59,252 bases of DNA from Capsulimonadaceae bacterium (GCA_031292625.1 JARLGU010000004.1:1-59252), one strand, 5' to 3'. Positions 1-10,255 are shown, counted from the first letter of the stretch. The notes: generated from the letters alone by a model not told the origin. Program-made: numbers and translations.

Positions 1-340
1 TTACCATCAAGCCAAAATAAAGGGCGGTTCACACCGCTGAATCCCAGGAAAGGAGACCACCCTCAAGACTCGTCTTGGGTAAGATTCGTAAATGAGGCAA
101 CCACTAACCTTTGGTCAGATTCTTAGCTGACACCTTACGTACACTACATGGCATTTTCAAAATCGACTGTGGGTGTGCTTGCGCTTTTCCACCGATAAAT
201 CCTCAAAACATAGACTCCAACCTGCGATTTTGGCTCATTGCCGGAATCGAAAATATTTTTCGAGGCAGTTTATGTCTCCAACTGCGGAACTCGGGCTAGC
301 AATCAGACCGACGAATATTCCGCCAGCGCGCCGGATAGGC
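1..340. other. intergenic sequence before tRNA-Lys, no gene seen
   Basis: No open frame here resembles a protein, and I see no RNA fold I can name. The base composition is more AT-rich than the body of the window. It may hold the end of an upstream transcription unit cut off by the window start. Confidence 0.4.
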
Positions 341-370
341 TTGACAAGGCTGTCCTTCGTGTGAGATAAT
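341..370 (+). promoter_or_regulatory. sigma70-type promoter of tRNA-Lys
   Basis: A consensus -35 box TTGACA lies at 341-346 and a -10 box GATAAT at 365-370, separated by 18 bases. Transcription would start near 377, about 40 bases upstream of the mature tRNA. The leader holds a short inverted repeat, CGGCAA at 382-387 and TTGCCG at 402-407. Confidence 0.7.
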
Positions 371-418
371 ATCGTCGCTTCCGGCAACGGGAGTTTATTT
401 ATTGCCGCACCAGCATGT

Positions 419-494
<76 letters not shown>

Positions 495-502
495 ACGGTT
501 GG

Positions 503-557
503 AAAGCGCCTTTCTACTCTGTAAACCAGGGTAGGAAGGCGCTTTTTGCTTTTTATT
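503..557 (+). terminator. rho-independent terminator of tRNA-Lys
   Basis: A 15-base-pair stem, AAAGCGCCTTTCTAC at 503-517 with GTAGGAAGGCGCTTT at 531-545 and one G-U pair, encloses a 13-base loop and is followed by a T-rich tail. Near copies of this hairpin occur at 3019-3070 and 9306-9350. Confidence 0.85.
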
Positions 558-685
558 AACATTTGTGTTCGTGCTCAGCGATAATGTCCTCCAATTGCTC
601 AAGGAAAATGTCCGCCCGGCGTAGTTGGTCGTTGTTCGCCTCATGATAGTCAGCGTCCATGCGACGATATCTATTCCATTCGCAG

Positions 686-832
686 ACCCAATACGCCGGG
701 CGTCTCCACCGCGAGTACGACAGCAAGCGCGAGGTGATCATCTACGACTACGTGGACGAAGCAGTCCCGATGCTCGCGCGGATGTTCGGGAAGCGGAAGG
801 TAGGATACAGGGCGATTGGGTATCGGATATAA
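686..832 (+). pseudogene. C-terminal stump of a DEAD/DEAH-type helicase
   Basis: The plus frame ending with TAA at 830-832 reads through QYAGRLHREYDSKREV, then IYDYVDEAVPML and GYRAIGYRI. This is the characteristic C-terminal tail of superfamily 2 helicases, with motif VI (Q-x-x-GR-x-x-R) followed by the YDYVD segment. It resembles the helicases of TOTE-type conflict systems and restriction-like loci. Everything upstream of motif VI is missing and the sequence just before it is unrelated, so only about 48 codons remain. It lies directly after the left tRNA attachment repeat, consistent with deletion of most of the element. Family placement is from memory of the motif. Confidence 0.6.
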
Positions 833-838
833 GTGCGA

Positions 839-1198
839 TCAATAGCGCCCTGACGACCATGCTCGATAAAGGCTGCGTATATGTACGAAGTCAGCAGGGA
901 GGCCTTCATCATCGAGATCGTGTACTCCGATCCATCGCTTTTTTTCGCCTCGGACGACGTGACACTGCACGATATTCTGGTCGTTAACGCGAAATTTCGT
1001 GACCTTGACATCAATACCCAGCAAGGATGCAGAGAACGGCACTTCGATGCCGTCTTCGAAAGCAACCTCCCACGCGCCTGCTTGCTCGTATTCATCGTAA
1101 GCGTCTACGAGAATCTCTTCAATCTCGCGTCGCTCAACCTCCGTTAGGTCGGATCCCTCCGGCTCCTGATCGCCGCCGTTCTCAATCTTAATAAACAT
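839..1198 (-). CDS. CcbP-like calcium-binding protein
   Basis: This is an acidic protein of 119 residues. The segment from EEILVDAYDEYEQ through WEVAFEDGIEVPF matches the pattern I know from the Calci_bind_CcbP family of small calcium-binding proteins, named for cyanobacterial CcbP. That pattern is a VDAY motif, then an E-D-x-x-x-x-PF segment and a short beta-rich domain. The start is the ATG at 1196-1198, two bases after the stop of the upstream SWIM-type reading frame, which indicates translational coupling. A longer open frame exists to 1462 but its extra N terminus overlaps that frame and looks like a shadow. The role in the element is unknown. The gene appears intact, although its upstream partner is broken. 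Confidence 0.6.
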   Translation of the reverse strand: MFIKIENGGDQEPEGSDLTEVERREIEEILVDAYDEYEQAGAWEVAFEDGIEVPFSASLLGIDVKVTKFRVNDQNIVQCHVVRGEKKRWIGVHDLDDEGLPADFVHIRSLYRAWSSGRY

Positions 1199-1200
1199 GG

Positions 1201-1680
1201 CTACAGCCACTTTTCCTTTTCGAGGAGCTTGATGAAATTGCGTTTGCGCCGGAACTCGGCGTAAAATGTGCCGACAAGCTGCAGGAACTCGTCGCTGCGC
1301 CCGAGAGGCGCCAGTATCTCCTGGCATTTCCGCAGTAGCTCGACCGGGTGTTCGTAGTTCCCGCTGCTCGCATTCTCTAGAAGAGATTGGGCAATGGCAA
1401 GGTAGACCCGCACTGCGTCGTCTGGCTGCGTTGCCGCTCGACGACCAGCAAGCTGAATTCATAAGTCTTGCTCGATTTCATTGCCCTTCGACGCTGAAAT
1501 GGCCTCGTTCCATGCTTCATCGTTGCGGCCTTCGTAAAGAAGGACTTTCACGATCTCGGGAGTTGCCGAATACCAGTAGCGTCTGCCAGACGTTGATTTC
1601 GGATCCTTCTGTCTGTCACGCAGAAACTGCCAGGCCTGTTCCCGCCATTTAGGCCACGTTTGCGTTCGCCGCATAAAATC
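1201..1680 (-). pseudogene. SWIM zinc-finger family protein, C-terminal part, with in-frame stop
   Basis: Two minus-strand reading frames, 1459-1803 and 1201-1413, lie in the same frame and are separated by one TGA at 1459-1461. Read through the stop, the protein runs from a WREQAWQFL segment, through helical repeats (IVKVLLYEGRNDEAWNEAI, then YLAIAQSLLENASSGNYEH), to the end RRKRNFIKLLEKEKWL. The KRNF-x-x-LL ending after tandem helical repeats is typical of the C-terminal region of SWIM zinc-finger proteins. The zinc-finger N terminus is missing. Beyond about 1680 the frame runs into the duplicated PIN-like segment, so the 5' part was lost by rearrangement. A single nonsense change plus truncation makes this a pseudogene. 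Confidence 0.6.
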
Positions 1681-1715
1681 GATTGACTCGTTGTGTAGGT
1701 CGGCAGCGTATCTTT

Positions 1716-1940
1716 CGTGAGGAGCGTATCTAGTTCGGTCGTAGCCAAGGCGAGAACTCTCCACGCTTGATGGTAATTTGCCAGTAGAATACCCGCTCCG
1801 CATGCGATCCTCGCTCCTTCAACGCCATTGCCACGCCAGGCATCGATGTTACGATATGGTCCATTCCGACACATATTGCGCGGTATGAAGACGGTGCCGA
1901 AATGGTATAGTAAATCAGATACACGATGTGGTTCGTGAAG
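1716..1940 (-). pseudogene. fragment of a PIN-like (DUF5615-type) protein, copy 1
   Basis: One minus frame carries LHEPHRVSDL, HFGTVFI and then CGAGILLANYHQ with ATTELDTLLT. The same peptide order occurs at 3148-3390, with differences that preserve the reading frame and many of the residues. This supports ancient coding on the minus strand. The V-F-I-T-H-N-R motif of copy 2, followed by a G-I-L-L segment, resembles DUF5615 PIN-like proteins, which are often toxin-like nucleases. No start or full domain is left here, and the frame continues into the SWIM-type remnant. Family assignment is tentative. Confidence 0.4.
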
Positions 1941-1948
1941 GTGCAGCT

Positions 1949-2182
1949 ATGACTCGAACATTACAGAACCTGGGCGACAACAAGGGGCTCGTCCTGACCC
2001 CAAACATGCTGGATCACCTTGGCGTTTCCGATGAAGTCGAGGTTGTTCTGGAGGATGGGAAGATCGTCATTACAGCGCCGAATCCCAAGTCGACGGGCCG
2101 AGGCAGGAGCTTCGACGACGCAATGGCCTCCACGTTTGAGCGATACGGCCAGACAATGCGCGATCTCGCCGACGCTGGCTGA
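1949..2182 (+). CDS. AbrB/MazE-type antitoxin of a Doc toxin
   Basis: This 77-residue protein begins MTRTLQNLGDNKGLVLT and continues LGVSDEVEVVLEDGKIVIT, the swapped-hairpin AbrB/SpoVT DNA-binding fold of antitoxins. The acidic, helical tail (residues about 55-77) would wrap the toxin. The ATG at 1949 is preferred over the upstream GTG at 1928 because GAAGG at 1937-1941 sits 7 bases ahead of it. The toxin gene begins 34 bases downstream on the same strand. Such antitoxins normally bind their own promoter. The first codons and upstream region resemble a stretch at about 3370-3410, part of the local duplication. Confidence 0.75.
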   Translation: MTRTLQNLGDNKGLVLTPNMLDHLGVSDEVEVVLEDGKIVITAPNPKSTGRGRSFDDAMASTFERYGQTMRDLADAG

Positions 2183-2216
2183 TTCAAGCGATTTATCGAA
2201 GGGATGTCGGAGCTTG

Positions 2217-2630
2217 ATGACGACCAACAAACCGCAGTCTGTCGCATTTCTCACCGTTGACCATGTCATTGCTCTTCATACTGAGGCGATTAGGCGAGTC
2301 ACTCCGACCGAGGCTCTGACAATCACTGATCGCGGGAGGCTGGAAGCTGCGGTTATGCAGCCCCAGCAAACGTTCGATGGCGACTACCTGTACAGATCGA
2401 TAATCGAAATGGCGGCCGCGTATCTGATCGGGCTTGCCGGCAACCATCCCTTTGAGAACGGCAACAAGCGCGTCGCCTTCGCCGCATGCTCGGTATTCCT
2501 CGAGATGAATGGCCTTTGTCTTACGCTTTCCGAGGATCAGGCGACCACAATGACGCTCCGCGTGGTGCGCCATGATCTTGACCGCGACCAGACTGTCTTG
2601 CTTCTGCGCGATTTTACCAAACCTCTCTGA
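2217..2630 (+). CDS. doc: Doc (death-on-curing) family toxin
   Basis: This 137-residue protein carries the Fic/Doc signature HPFENGNKR at residues 77-85, where the His acts in catalysis and N-x-N-K-R binds the nucleotide phosphate. Canonical Doc phosphorylates and inactivates elongation factor EF-Tu. The length and the preceding helix (YRSIIEMAAAYLIGLAGN) fit the short Doc type rather than long Fic AMPylases. The start is ATG 2217, with GGAG at 2209-2212. A longer frame upstream overlaps the antitoxin and is not used. The gene follows its AbrB-type antitoxin, as in type II toxin-antitoxin modules. It is apparently intact. Confidence 0.85.
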   Translation: MTTNKPQSVAFLTVDHVIALHTEAIRRVTPTEALTITDRGRLEAAVMQPQQTFDGDYLYRSIIEMAAAYLIGLAGNHPFENGNKRVAFAACSVFLEMNGLCLTLSEDQATTMTLRVVRHDLDRDQTVLLLRDFTKPL

Positions 2631-2703
2631 TCGGTCGAACGGGCTGTTTGCCGCCGGTGGCCTAAGTATTCATTTGGCGTACACTAAGTGTCCGTGTCGA
2701 TAT

Positions 2704-2761
2704 AACCTTTACACTTTTCGAGACCTGTCGAGATCGTGGCTACTGCCAAAATGTAAAGGTT
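2704..2761. repeat. inverted repeat with arms AACCTTTACA / TGTAAAGGTT
   Basis: AACCTTTACA at 2704-2713 is matched exactly by TGTAAAGGTT at 2752-2761. The match extends a few T/A bases further inward if one bulged base is allowed. The loop is 38 bases, with no T-run after it. It lies downstream of doc and could be a recombination or regulatory site. Confidence 0.6.
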
Positions 2762-2857
2762 GTTCGGTGACGAGCCCTAACTTCACGACATTGAAACTCA
2801 AAATTCTCCAAGCGCTATAAGATTTTCGGGACTGTTTATCAGATCATAATGGTAAAA

Positions 2858-2948
2858 CATAGCCTGAAATTCCAAATTAGTCGACCTCATATGCCAAAAT
2901 ATAGCATTGAAAATCGACGATCAGATTAGTATAGCCTCAAAAAAGTCG
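2858..2948. repeat. three direct repeats of an ATAGCxTxAAA motif near the right attachment site
   Basis: CATAGCCTGAAAT begins at 2858, TATAGCATTGAAAAT at 2900 and TATAGCCTCAAAAAAGTCG at 2930. They recur at 30-42 base intervals and end 17 bases before the tRNA copy. Position and spacing resemble arm-type binding sites of a tyrosine integrase (inference). Confidence 0.45.
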
Positions 2949-2965
2949 TATTCATAACGGCCTAG

Positions 2966-3010
2966 CTCTTAATCAGCGGGCCGAAGGTTCGAGTCCCCCA
3001 CGACCCACCA
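2966..3010 (+). repeat. decayed tRNA-Lys 3' half (attR-like)
   Basis: From CTCTTAATCAG through the CCA end this repeats the 3' half of the tRNA at 450-494. The T stem no longer pairs (GAAGG against CCCCC) and no 5' half is present, so it is not a functional tRNA. It forms the right boundary of the integrated segment. Confidence 0.8.
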
Positions 3011-3018
3011 CCGGTAGG

Positions 3019-3070
3019 AAAGTGCCTTTCTACTCTGTTTAAATGAGTAGGAAGGCGCTCTTTGCTTTTT
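3019..3070 (+). terminator. second copy of the tRNA-Lys terminator hairpin
   Basis: AGTGCCTTTCTACTC at 3021-3035 pairs with GAGTAGGAAGGCGCT at 3045-3059, followed by a T-rich tail. It was carried along with the tRNA repeat. The reduced loop (9 bases) and compensating stem bases show it still folds. Confidence 0.7.
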
Positions 3071-3147
3071 GTTGTCACTTGTTGACAACTCGCCGCTTTC
3101 TCTGTAATGTGGGGGGCAGCAGGTGTCGGACACTGGTTAACCCCACT

Positions 3148-3450
3148 CGTAAGGAGCGCATCCAGTTCGGTCGTAGCCAAGGTGAGAACTCTCCTTGGTT
3201 GATGGTAATTCGGCAGTAGAATACCCGCTCCGCATGCGTCGGCCGCATGGCAAATTCGCTTTCTCGACAAGGGTCCGCTGGCGTTCGATACATCGATGCA
3301 GCGAGCTTCCAGTGCGTCCCTATTGTGCGTTATGAAGACGATGCCGAAATGGCGTGGTAGATCGGATACGCGATGCGGTTCGTGAAGGCACTGCTCTGAC
3401 TCGAACACGGCAAAATCCAGCAGGTCGGGGTTGTATCCGTGATCCTCCAA
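3148..3450 (-). pseudogene. PIN-like (DUF5615-type) protein, copy 2, 3' end replaced
   Basis: The minus frame starts MEDHGYNPDLLDFAVFE, contains FGIVFITHNRDALEARC, then CGAGILLPNYHQ and TTELDALLTSG. The T-H-N-R-D segment followed by a G-I-L-L strand resembles PIN-like DUF5615 proteins, whose members are toxin-like RNases. Expected N-terminal residues (an early D-E-N motif) are not visible. After about 3148 the open frame continues over the terminator and tRNA copy to 2962, so its native 3' end has been replaced. Residues 21-101 parallel copy 1 at 1716-1940. I regard it as a remnant; a live short gene cannot be excluded. Confidence 0.4.
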
Positions 3451-3487
3451 GATTCAGCCTGCAGCATTGTTGGTTGCCGGTTTTTCA

Positions 3488-4378
3488 TCACAACCGAGTC
3501 TCGCCCGACGTCCGGTATGCTCGAGGGCTCATGCCGCAACACGTTTTGAATTGACGACTGAAATGGAACGCATCAGCGTAGCCGGACCGTTCCCCGATCT
3601 CTTGAACGGAAAGGCTTGTTGTAACCAATAGGCGCCTCGCCTGGTGTATCCGCAGAGATTGCAGGTACCTGCCCGGGGATGTTGACATTGTCGCATCGAA
3701 CAGAGCATGAAGCCTTCGCGGCGACAGACAGAATCTGTTCGCAAGTTCCTCGATTGTTACGGTTGTCAGGTGTTCGCCAATATACTCCAGAATTGGCCGC
3801 ATTCGCCCTGCGCCGGATACCAGCGCGCCAAACGCTGGCGATGCCGGAACACTGTCTGCGATGACAGCCGCAAGCGCAATGCCAATCGATCGTATGGCGA
3901 GTGCCTGTCCCAATCCGCGCGGCCGCTTGGCCGTGATCCGCAGTTCCTCGCTCAGGAGGCCGACGCGTCTTGCGGCGCTGCAAGGAAGAATACAGGGCGT
4001 TTCAAACAAAGACAGAAGCGCCACGGTCCCCCAAATCCGAAATAGCCCCGTCGTCCACGTGCTGACGCCAGGCGTCGTTCGCAAGCTAAGCGTCTCGTGG
4101 GTAACGTATGCCGGGATGCAAAGCCCTTCGCCGCGTTGACAAATAATGCGCCGGCCGTCCGCAAGCGCTAACTCGATCGGTCCACGATGCTCGCACGTCA
4201 ATATGTCGATGGGCAACGTCCGCCATCCTGATCGGTACCCCGGCTCGATCGATCGCTTCATGCACGCCTCAAAATCGAATGAGAGACCGTCTGCCAGTGT
4301 CTCCCACAAAGGCGATGAGCGAGGATGTTGAATTGGCTCAACGTCCAGATCCGACATGTTTACGTCTACATTTGGCAT
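3488..4378 (-). CDS. AraC-family transcriptional regulator
   Basis: This 296-residue protein has a cupin-like N-terminal sensing domain (about 1-150, with HRGPIELALADGRR and HETLSLR strands). Its C-terminal AraC DNA-binding domain (about 190-290) has two helix-turn-helix units: IEELANRFCLSPRRLHALF and VQEIGERSGYADAFHFSRQF. The ending G-M-S-P-R-A-Y-R is typical. It is divergent from the glycoside hydrolase at 4479, with only about 100 bases between the starts, so it probably senses a sugar and controls that gene from the shared promoter region. The start ATG at 4376-4378 gives the usual family length. Confidence 0.9.
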   Translation of the reverse strand: MPNVDVNMSDLDVEPIQHPRSSPLWETLADGLSFDFEACMKRSIEPGYRSGWRTLPIDILTCEHRGPIELALADGRRIICQRGEGLCIPAYVTHETLSLRTTPGVSTWTTGLFRIWGTVALLSLFETPCILPCSAARRVGLLSEELRITAKRPRGLGQALAIRSIGIALAAVIADSVPASPAFGALVSGAGRMRPILEYIGEHLTTVTIEELANRFCLSPRRLHALFDATMSTSPGRYLQSLRIHQARRLLVTTSLSVQEIGERSGYADAFHFSRQFKTCCGMSPRAYRTSGETRL

Positions 4379-4397
4379 GGTCGCAATCTACGGCAAA

Positions 4398-4406
4398 TGT
4401 TATAAT
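4398..4406 (+). promoter_or_regulatory. extended -10 promoter of the glycoside hydrolase gene
   Basis: TGTTATAAT (TGnTATAAT) lies in the AraC-hydrolase divergent gap. No good -35 box is visible, as expected for an extended -10 promoter that relies on an activator such as the neighbouring AraC protein. Confidence 0.5.
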
Positions 4407-4478
4407 CCTTTACCAGAATACCGCACGTAGATAAGATTATGCGCTGGGCACGACTTGTTCGCGAGCAGGCTCGCCGCA

Positions 4479-6635
4479 ATGCCTGGAAATCAAACGCCTA
4501 ATCTGACAGATTTAGCTACTTCCCAACCGAGTACAGATATGGACGATAAAAATCTTCACAATATCCTGTTTTCTGAACCGAAGGAAATTGCGACTTGCTG
4601 CGGCACGCCGATCCTCGCCTATGGATACACCTGGGTCGTCGGCGCTCCCCCACAACTCGCACCAGATCAGCCGATGCAAGCCGGCAACAAGAATCGCGTA
4701 ACGAAGCTTCGGCTCAAGACCAGTTCCGAGATCAAATCCAACCGGCTTGGCGTTAACGCAACCCGCCTGCCGCATTCACCGGCAGTCGATTATCTGCCCC
4801 TCGAAGCGATCCACCTGATCGACGGCGATAAGACGACCTGCTGGTGCAGCCACTCCGCCCCCAACTCGACGGTTGATGAGCCGTGGATCCGGATCGACTT
4901 GCCGACGGAAACAAGCGTTAGCCGCATCGTCCTTCGCAAGCGCATTCCAGGGACGGTCCGCAATGTCTTAGGATCAATTCGTCTGGATAAAGGCGCAGTC
5001 GAGATCGGGACGGCAATGCCAGAGCGTCTCGAAGTATCCATGAGCCGCGACGCCGAGAACTGGATTACAATCTTCTCCGGAGCAGTCGAAGGGTTCGATC
5101 AAAAGAGCGATTTTGAATTCGATGCGATGAGAACGACCGCCAAGCAAATCCTGATTACAGGGCGCAATCTGGCCCGTGTCGAAAACTGGCTGTTCGGATT
5201 CTCGATCGCATCCGTCGAGGTCTACGATGCTAAAGGCGAGAATGTTGCGCTCGCGACGCATGGAACGGGTGTCTCGGTCAGCTCGACCCAGCACTGCTTT
5301 GGACAGACGATTGAGGCGCACCGGCAACTCTGGCCGATGACTGCGGACCTAGGCGTGAAAAGCGTCCGTGTGGGCTACCACGACGACCCGATCAACTGGC
5401 ATTGGGTTGAGAGAGAACGTGGAAAGCTCGTAATCGATTACAAAGCGGACGCGGCGATCACATGGCTTGCCGAGAACGGAATTGGCGTCGTAATGGCCCT
5501 TGGGTTCGGCAATCGGCTCTACACACAGGCAGATCCAGTTCGGCACTTGCCGCAGCTTTGGGAGTGGTACTATGAAAATCCAGCGCCGCCGACCACCCCG
5601 GACGCTCTGGAGGCTTGGGCACGGTATGTTCGCTTTATGGCTCGCAATTTCCGCGACCGCGTTCGTTGCTTCGAGGTATGGAACGAGTGGAACAGCGATA
5701 TCTATTGGGGCGGACCGCCGTCAATCGATGCGTATCTTGCCGTAGCCAAAATTGCAATTCCGATCATCCACGAAGAAGCGCCGGGAACCCCTGTATCGCT
5801 CGGCGGCGCTGCTTGCTTCCCCTGGGGGATGTCAAAATGGACAACGGATGATCTACGCGAAACTGAAGCGGATTCGGCAACGCCCGTGGGCATGTTCTTG
5901 GCCGCCATCCGCGAACTGGGCAAGGAAGTGGACGCTATTCAGTGGCATCCGGCGTACCAACCGCATCCCAGCAAGCTAACAGGATACTCCGCCGATGTGC
6001 GTGCGCTGATGAATTATTGCCGCGATCACTTATTCAGAGGCGAGTTTATTGCATCGGAATGGACCTTTGGAGCAAGCTATCCGCCTCCTACTCCTCCAAA
6101 CTGGTGGGGAAATTTCGTTTGCAGCGAGATTCAAAAGGCGAAGTATGTTGCCCAAATGACCGTGAGGCACGCCAGCCTTGGCGTGACGTCCATCTTCTGC
6201 GAACAATGGCACGACACATATCCGCTCGATCTGAGCCTGATGCGGCGCACCGTCTTCTCCGATCCGCAGTCGCGCCAGCAGCCGCAGGCGGCGTACTATG
6301 TCATGCGAAACCTCGCCACCGCGCTCGACTCGACCGAGCCTGGCGATTTCGCTTACGAGATCGCCTCCACCGCGAGCGCGATAGAACACTACGGACTTTG
6401 CCGCGAGGGCGAGCGCGCGATAGCGGTCTGGCAGCCGGGACTGGCAAGCGATTACTGTGATGGAGTCGAAGCCGATGTCTCCGTCGCGGGCGAATGGGAT
6501 GCCGTGGCGTTCGACTGCCTCAATGGCTCTATGTGCCCGCTGATCGTAAGATGGACTGGGAACCGTACGACCATTTCGGGTCTTTTCGTCAAAGACTATC
6601 CTCTGCTCGTCCAACTGACTCCGAAGCCTATTTAA
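4479..6635 (+). CDS. glycoside hydrolase, clan GH-A fold, with N-terminal discoidin-like domain
   Basis: About 718 residues from ATG 4479; a TTG at 4455 and an ATG at 4539 are alternatives. The N-terminal third contains a discoidin (F5/8 type C)-like sugar-binding domain, seen as LIDGDKTTCW followed by PWIRIDLP and later VEVYDAKG. The central part is a beta/alpha barrel. FEVWNEWN provides the acid/base Glu (about residue 403) and FIASEWTFG the nucleophile (about residue 527), the two strands expected of a retaining clan-A enzyme. No signal peptide is seen, which is odd for a polysaccharide-degrading enzyme and suggests cytosolic oligosaccharide cleavage. The C terminus ends in a small beta domain. 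GH39- or GH5-like relatives seem nearest; the substrate is unknown. The AraC regulator is divergent. Confidence 0.75.
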   Translation: MPGNQTPNLTDLATSQPSTDMDDKNLHNILFSEPKEIATCCGTPILAYGYTWVVGAPPQLAPDQPMQAGNKNRVTKLRLKTSSEIKSNRLGVNATRLPHSPAVDYLPLEAIHLIDGDKTTCWCSHSAPNSTVDEPWIRIDLPTETSVSRIVLRKRIPGTVRNVLGSIRLDKGAVEIGTAMPERLEVSMSRDAENWITIFSGAVEGFDQKSDFEFDAMRTTAKQILITGRNLARVENWLFGFSIASVEVYDAKGENVALATHGTGVSVSSTQHCFGQTIEAHRQLWPMTADLGVKSVRVGYHDDPINWHWVERERGKLVIDYKADAAITWLAENGIGVVMALGFGNRLYTQADPVRHLPQLWEWYYENPAPPTTPDALEAWARYVRFMARNFRDRVRCFEVWNEWNSDIYWGGPPSIDAYLAVAKIAIPIIHEEAPGTPVSLGGAACFPWGMSKWTTDDLRETEADSATPVGMFLAAIRELGKEVDAIQWHPAYQPHPSKLTGYSADVRALMNYCRDHLFRGEFIASEWTFGASYPPPTPPNWWGNFVCSEIQKAKYVAQMTVRHASLGVTSIFCEQWHDTYPLDLSLMRRTVFSDPQSRQQPQAAYYVMRNLATALDSTEPGDFAYEIASTASAIEHYGLCREGERAIAVWQPGLASDYCDGVEADVSVAGEWDAVAFDCLNGSMCPLIVRWTGNRTTISGLFVKDYPLLVQLTPKPI

Positions 6636-9266
<2,631 letters not shown>

Positions 9267-9305
9267 ATAGGACGGAAGCCCCCGGAGTTTCACTGCGCCG
9301 ATTGG

Positions 9306-9350
9306 AAAGCGCCTTTCTGCTCTGTGATCCAGGGCAGGAAGGCGCTTTTG
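9306..9350 (+). terminator. rho-independent terminator of katG
   Basis: AAAGCGCCTTTCTGC at 9306-9320 pairs with GCAGGAAGGCGCTTT at 9334-9348, then TTG. The stem sequence is nearly identical to the tRNA-Lys terminator at 503, although the genes are unrelated. Confidence 0.8.
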
Positions 9351-9368
9351 CTTGTCGCCAAGAGTTTA

Positions 9369-9395
9369 GCCTGACGCTTTCACTGAGCGTCAGGC
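9369..9395 (-). terminator. terminator of the QorB-like gene
   Basis: A perfect 10-base-pair hairpin, GCCTGACGCT / AGCGTCAGGC with a 7-base loop, sits just past the stop of the minus-strand gene at 9401. The following T-run is weak. Together with 9306-9350 it separates the two convergent genes. Confidence 0.6.
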
Positions 9396-9400
9396 GCCAC

Positions 9401-10255
9401 CTACTTCGCGCTCTTGAGCGCGTCGGCCACGACAGCCGCCAGCGGGGTCGTTGGCCGTCCGATCAGGGCCGATAGCTGACGCCCATCGTCGAACAGCGCC
9501 CCCTGCGCGGCGCTAACATCCCAACCGGCGATAGCCGCCGCAAAGCCCTCCGGTACGCCAAATCCTTTAAGAGCGGCGGCATACTCCGCTTCCGGCAGAT
9601 CCTTGTACGGAATCTCACGGCCAGTCTGGCGCGAAATCTCCGCCGCAAGATCGCAGAGCGTGTACGAGTCGTCGCCAGCCAGCTCGTATACCCTTCCCTC
9701 TTGCCCACTTCCGGTCAACGCCACAACCGCCGCCGCCGCATAGTCGGCGCGGGCAGCGGACGCGATGCGTCCATTTCCGGCGCTTCCCAGGAATGCGCCG
9801 CCGGCTAGAGAGCCCGCGATCGACCCCGTGTAGTTCTCGGTATACCAACCGTTGCGCAGGATCGTAAATGCGATGCCCGACGCTTTCAGATCGGCCTCGG
9901 TTGCGCGGTGCTCATCGGCGAGGCTAAGGACCGAGGTATCTGCGTGAAGCAGACTCGTGTAGACGATACGCTTAACGCCGGCCTTCTTCGCTGCGTCGAT
10001 CACGTTCCGGTGCTGTTCAGCTCGCTTGCCAATCTCGTTCGATGAGATGAGAAGCAGCGTCTCGATGCCCGCAAGGGCCTCGACCAGTTCCGCCGGCTGC
10101 GTGTAGTCCGCTGCCCGCGCAACCACCCCGAGCGCGGCGGCCTTTGACGGAGTGCGGACGAGCGCAACGATGTCCGTTGCAGGGATAGCGGCCTTCAATT
10201 TCTCGACGACGAGGCCGCCAAGCTGCCCCGTGGCTCCCGTAATTCCAATAGCCAT
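9401..10255 (-). CDS. NmrA/QorB-like NAD(P)H-dependent quinone oxidoreductase (SDR family)
   Basis: This 284-residue atypical short-chain dehydrogenase starts MAIGITGATGQLGGLVVEKL, with the glycine-rich NAD(P)-binding G-x-x-G-x-x-G motif. It continues with VYTSLLHAD and FTILRNGWYTENY, typical of NmrA-like and QorB (YtfG) proteins, which reduce quinones or act as redox sensors. ATG 10255 is preferred because GAAGGA lies 8 bases before it; the longer frame to 10303 adds an unrelated stretch. It lies downstream of an Rrf2 regulator on the same strand, with a perfect palindrome between them, so it is probably repressed by that protein and induced by electrophile or quinone stress. Confidence 0.85.
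   Translation of the reverse strand: MAIGITGATGQLGGLVVEKLKAAIPATDIVALVRTPSKAAALGVVARAADYTQPAELVEALAGIETLLLISSNEIGKRAEQHRNVIDAAKKAGVKRIVYTSLLHADTSVLSLADEHRATEADLKASGIAFTILRNGWYTENYTGSIAGSLAGGAFLGSAGNGRIASAARADYAAAAVVALTGSGQEGRVYELAGDDSYTLCDLAAEISRQTGREIPYKDLPEAEYAAALKGFGVPEGFAAAIAGWDVSAAQGALFDDGRQLSALIGRPTTPLAAVVADALKSAK

Larger units (their letters stand above)
2631..2965. other. gene-free, AT-rich right end of the integrated element
   Basis: I see no convincing gene. The stretch holds a long inverted repeat (2704-2761), three short direct repeats (2858-2948) and then the decayed tRNA copy. It is clearly more AT-rich than its surroundings, as attachment-site arms and element ends often are. 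Confidence 0.5.

Noticed and set aside
2966-3010. Second functional tRNA-Lys
   Set aside because: Only the 3' half is present and the T stem no longer pairs.
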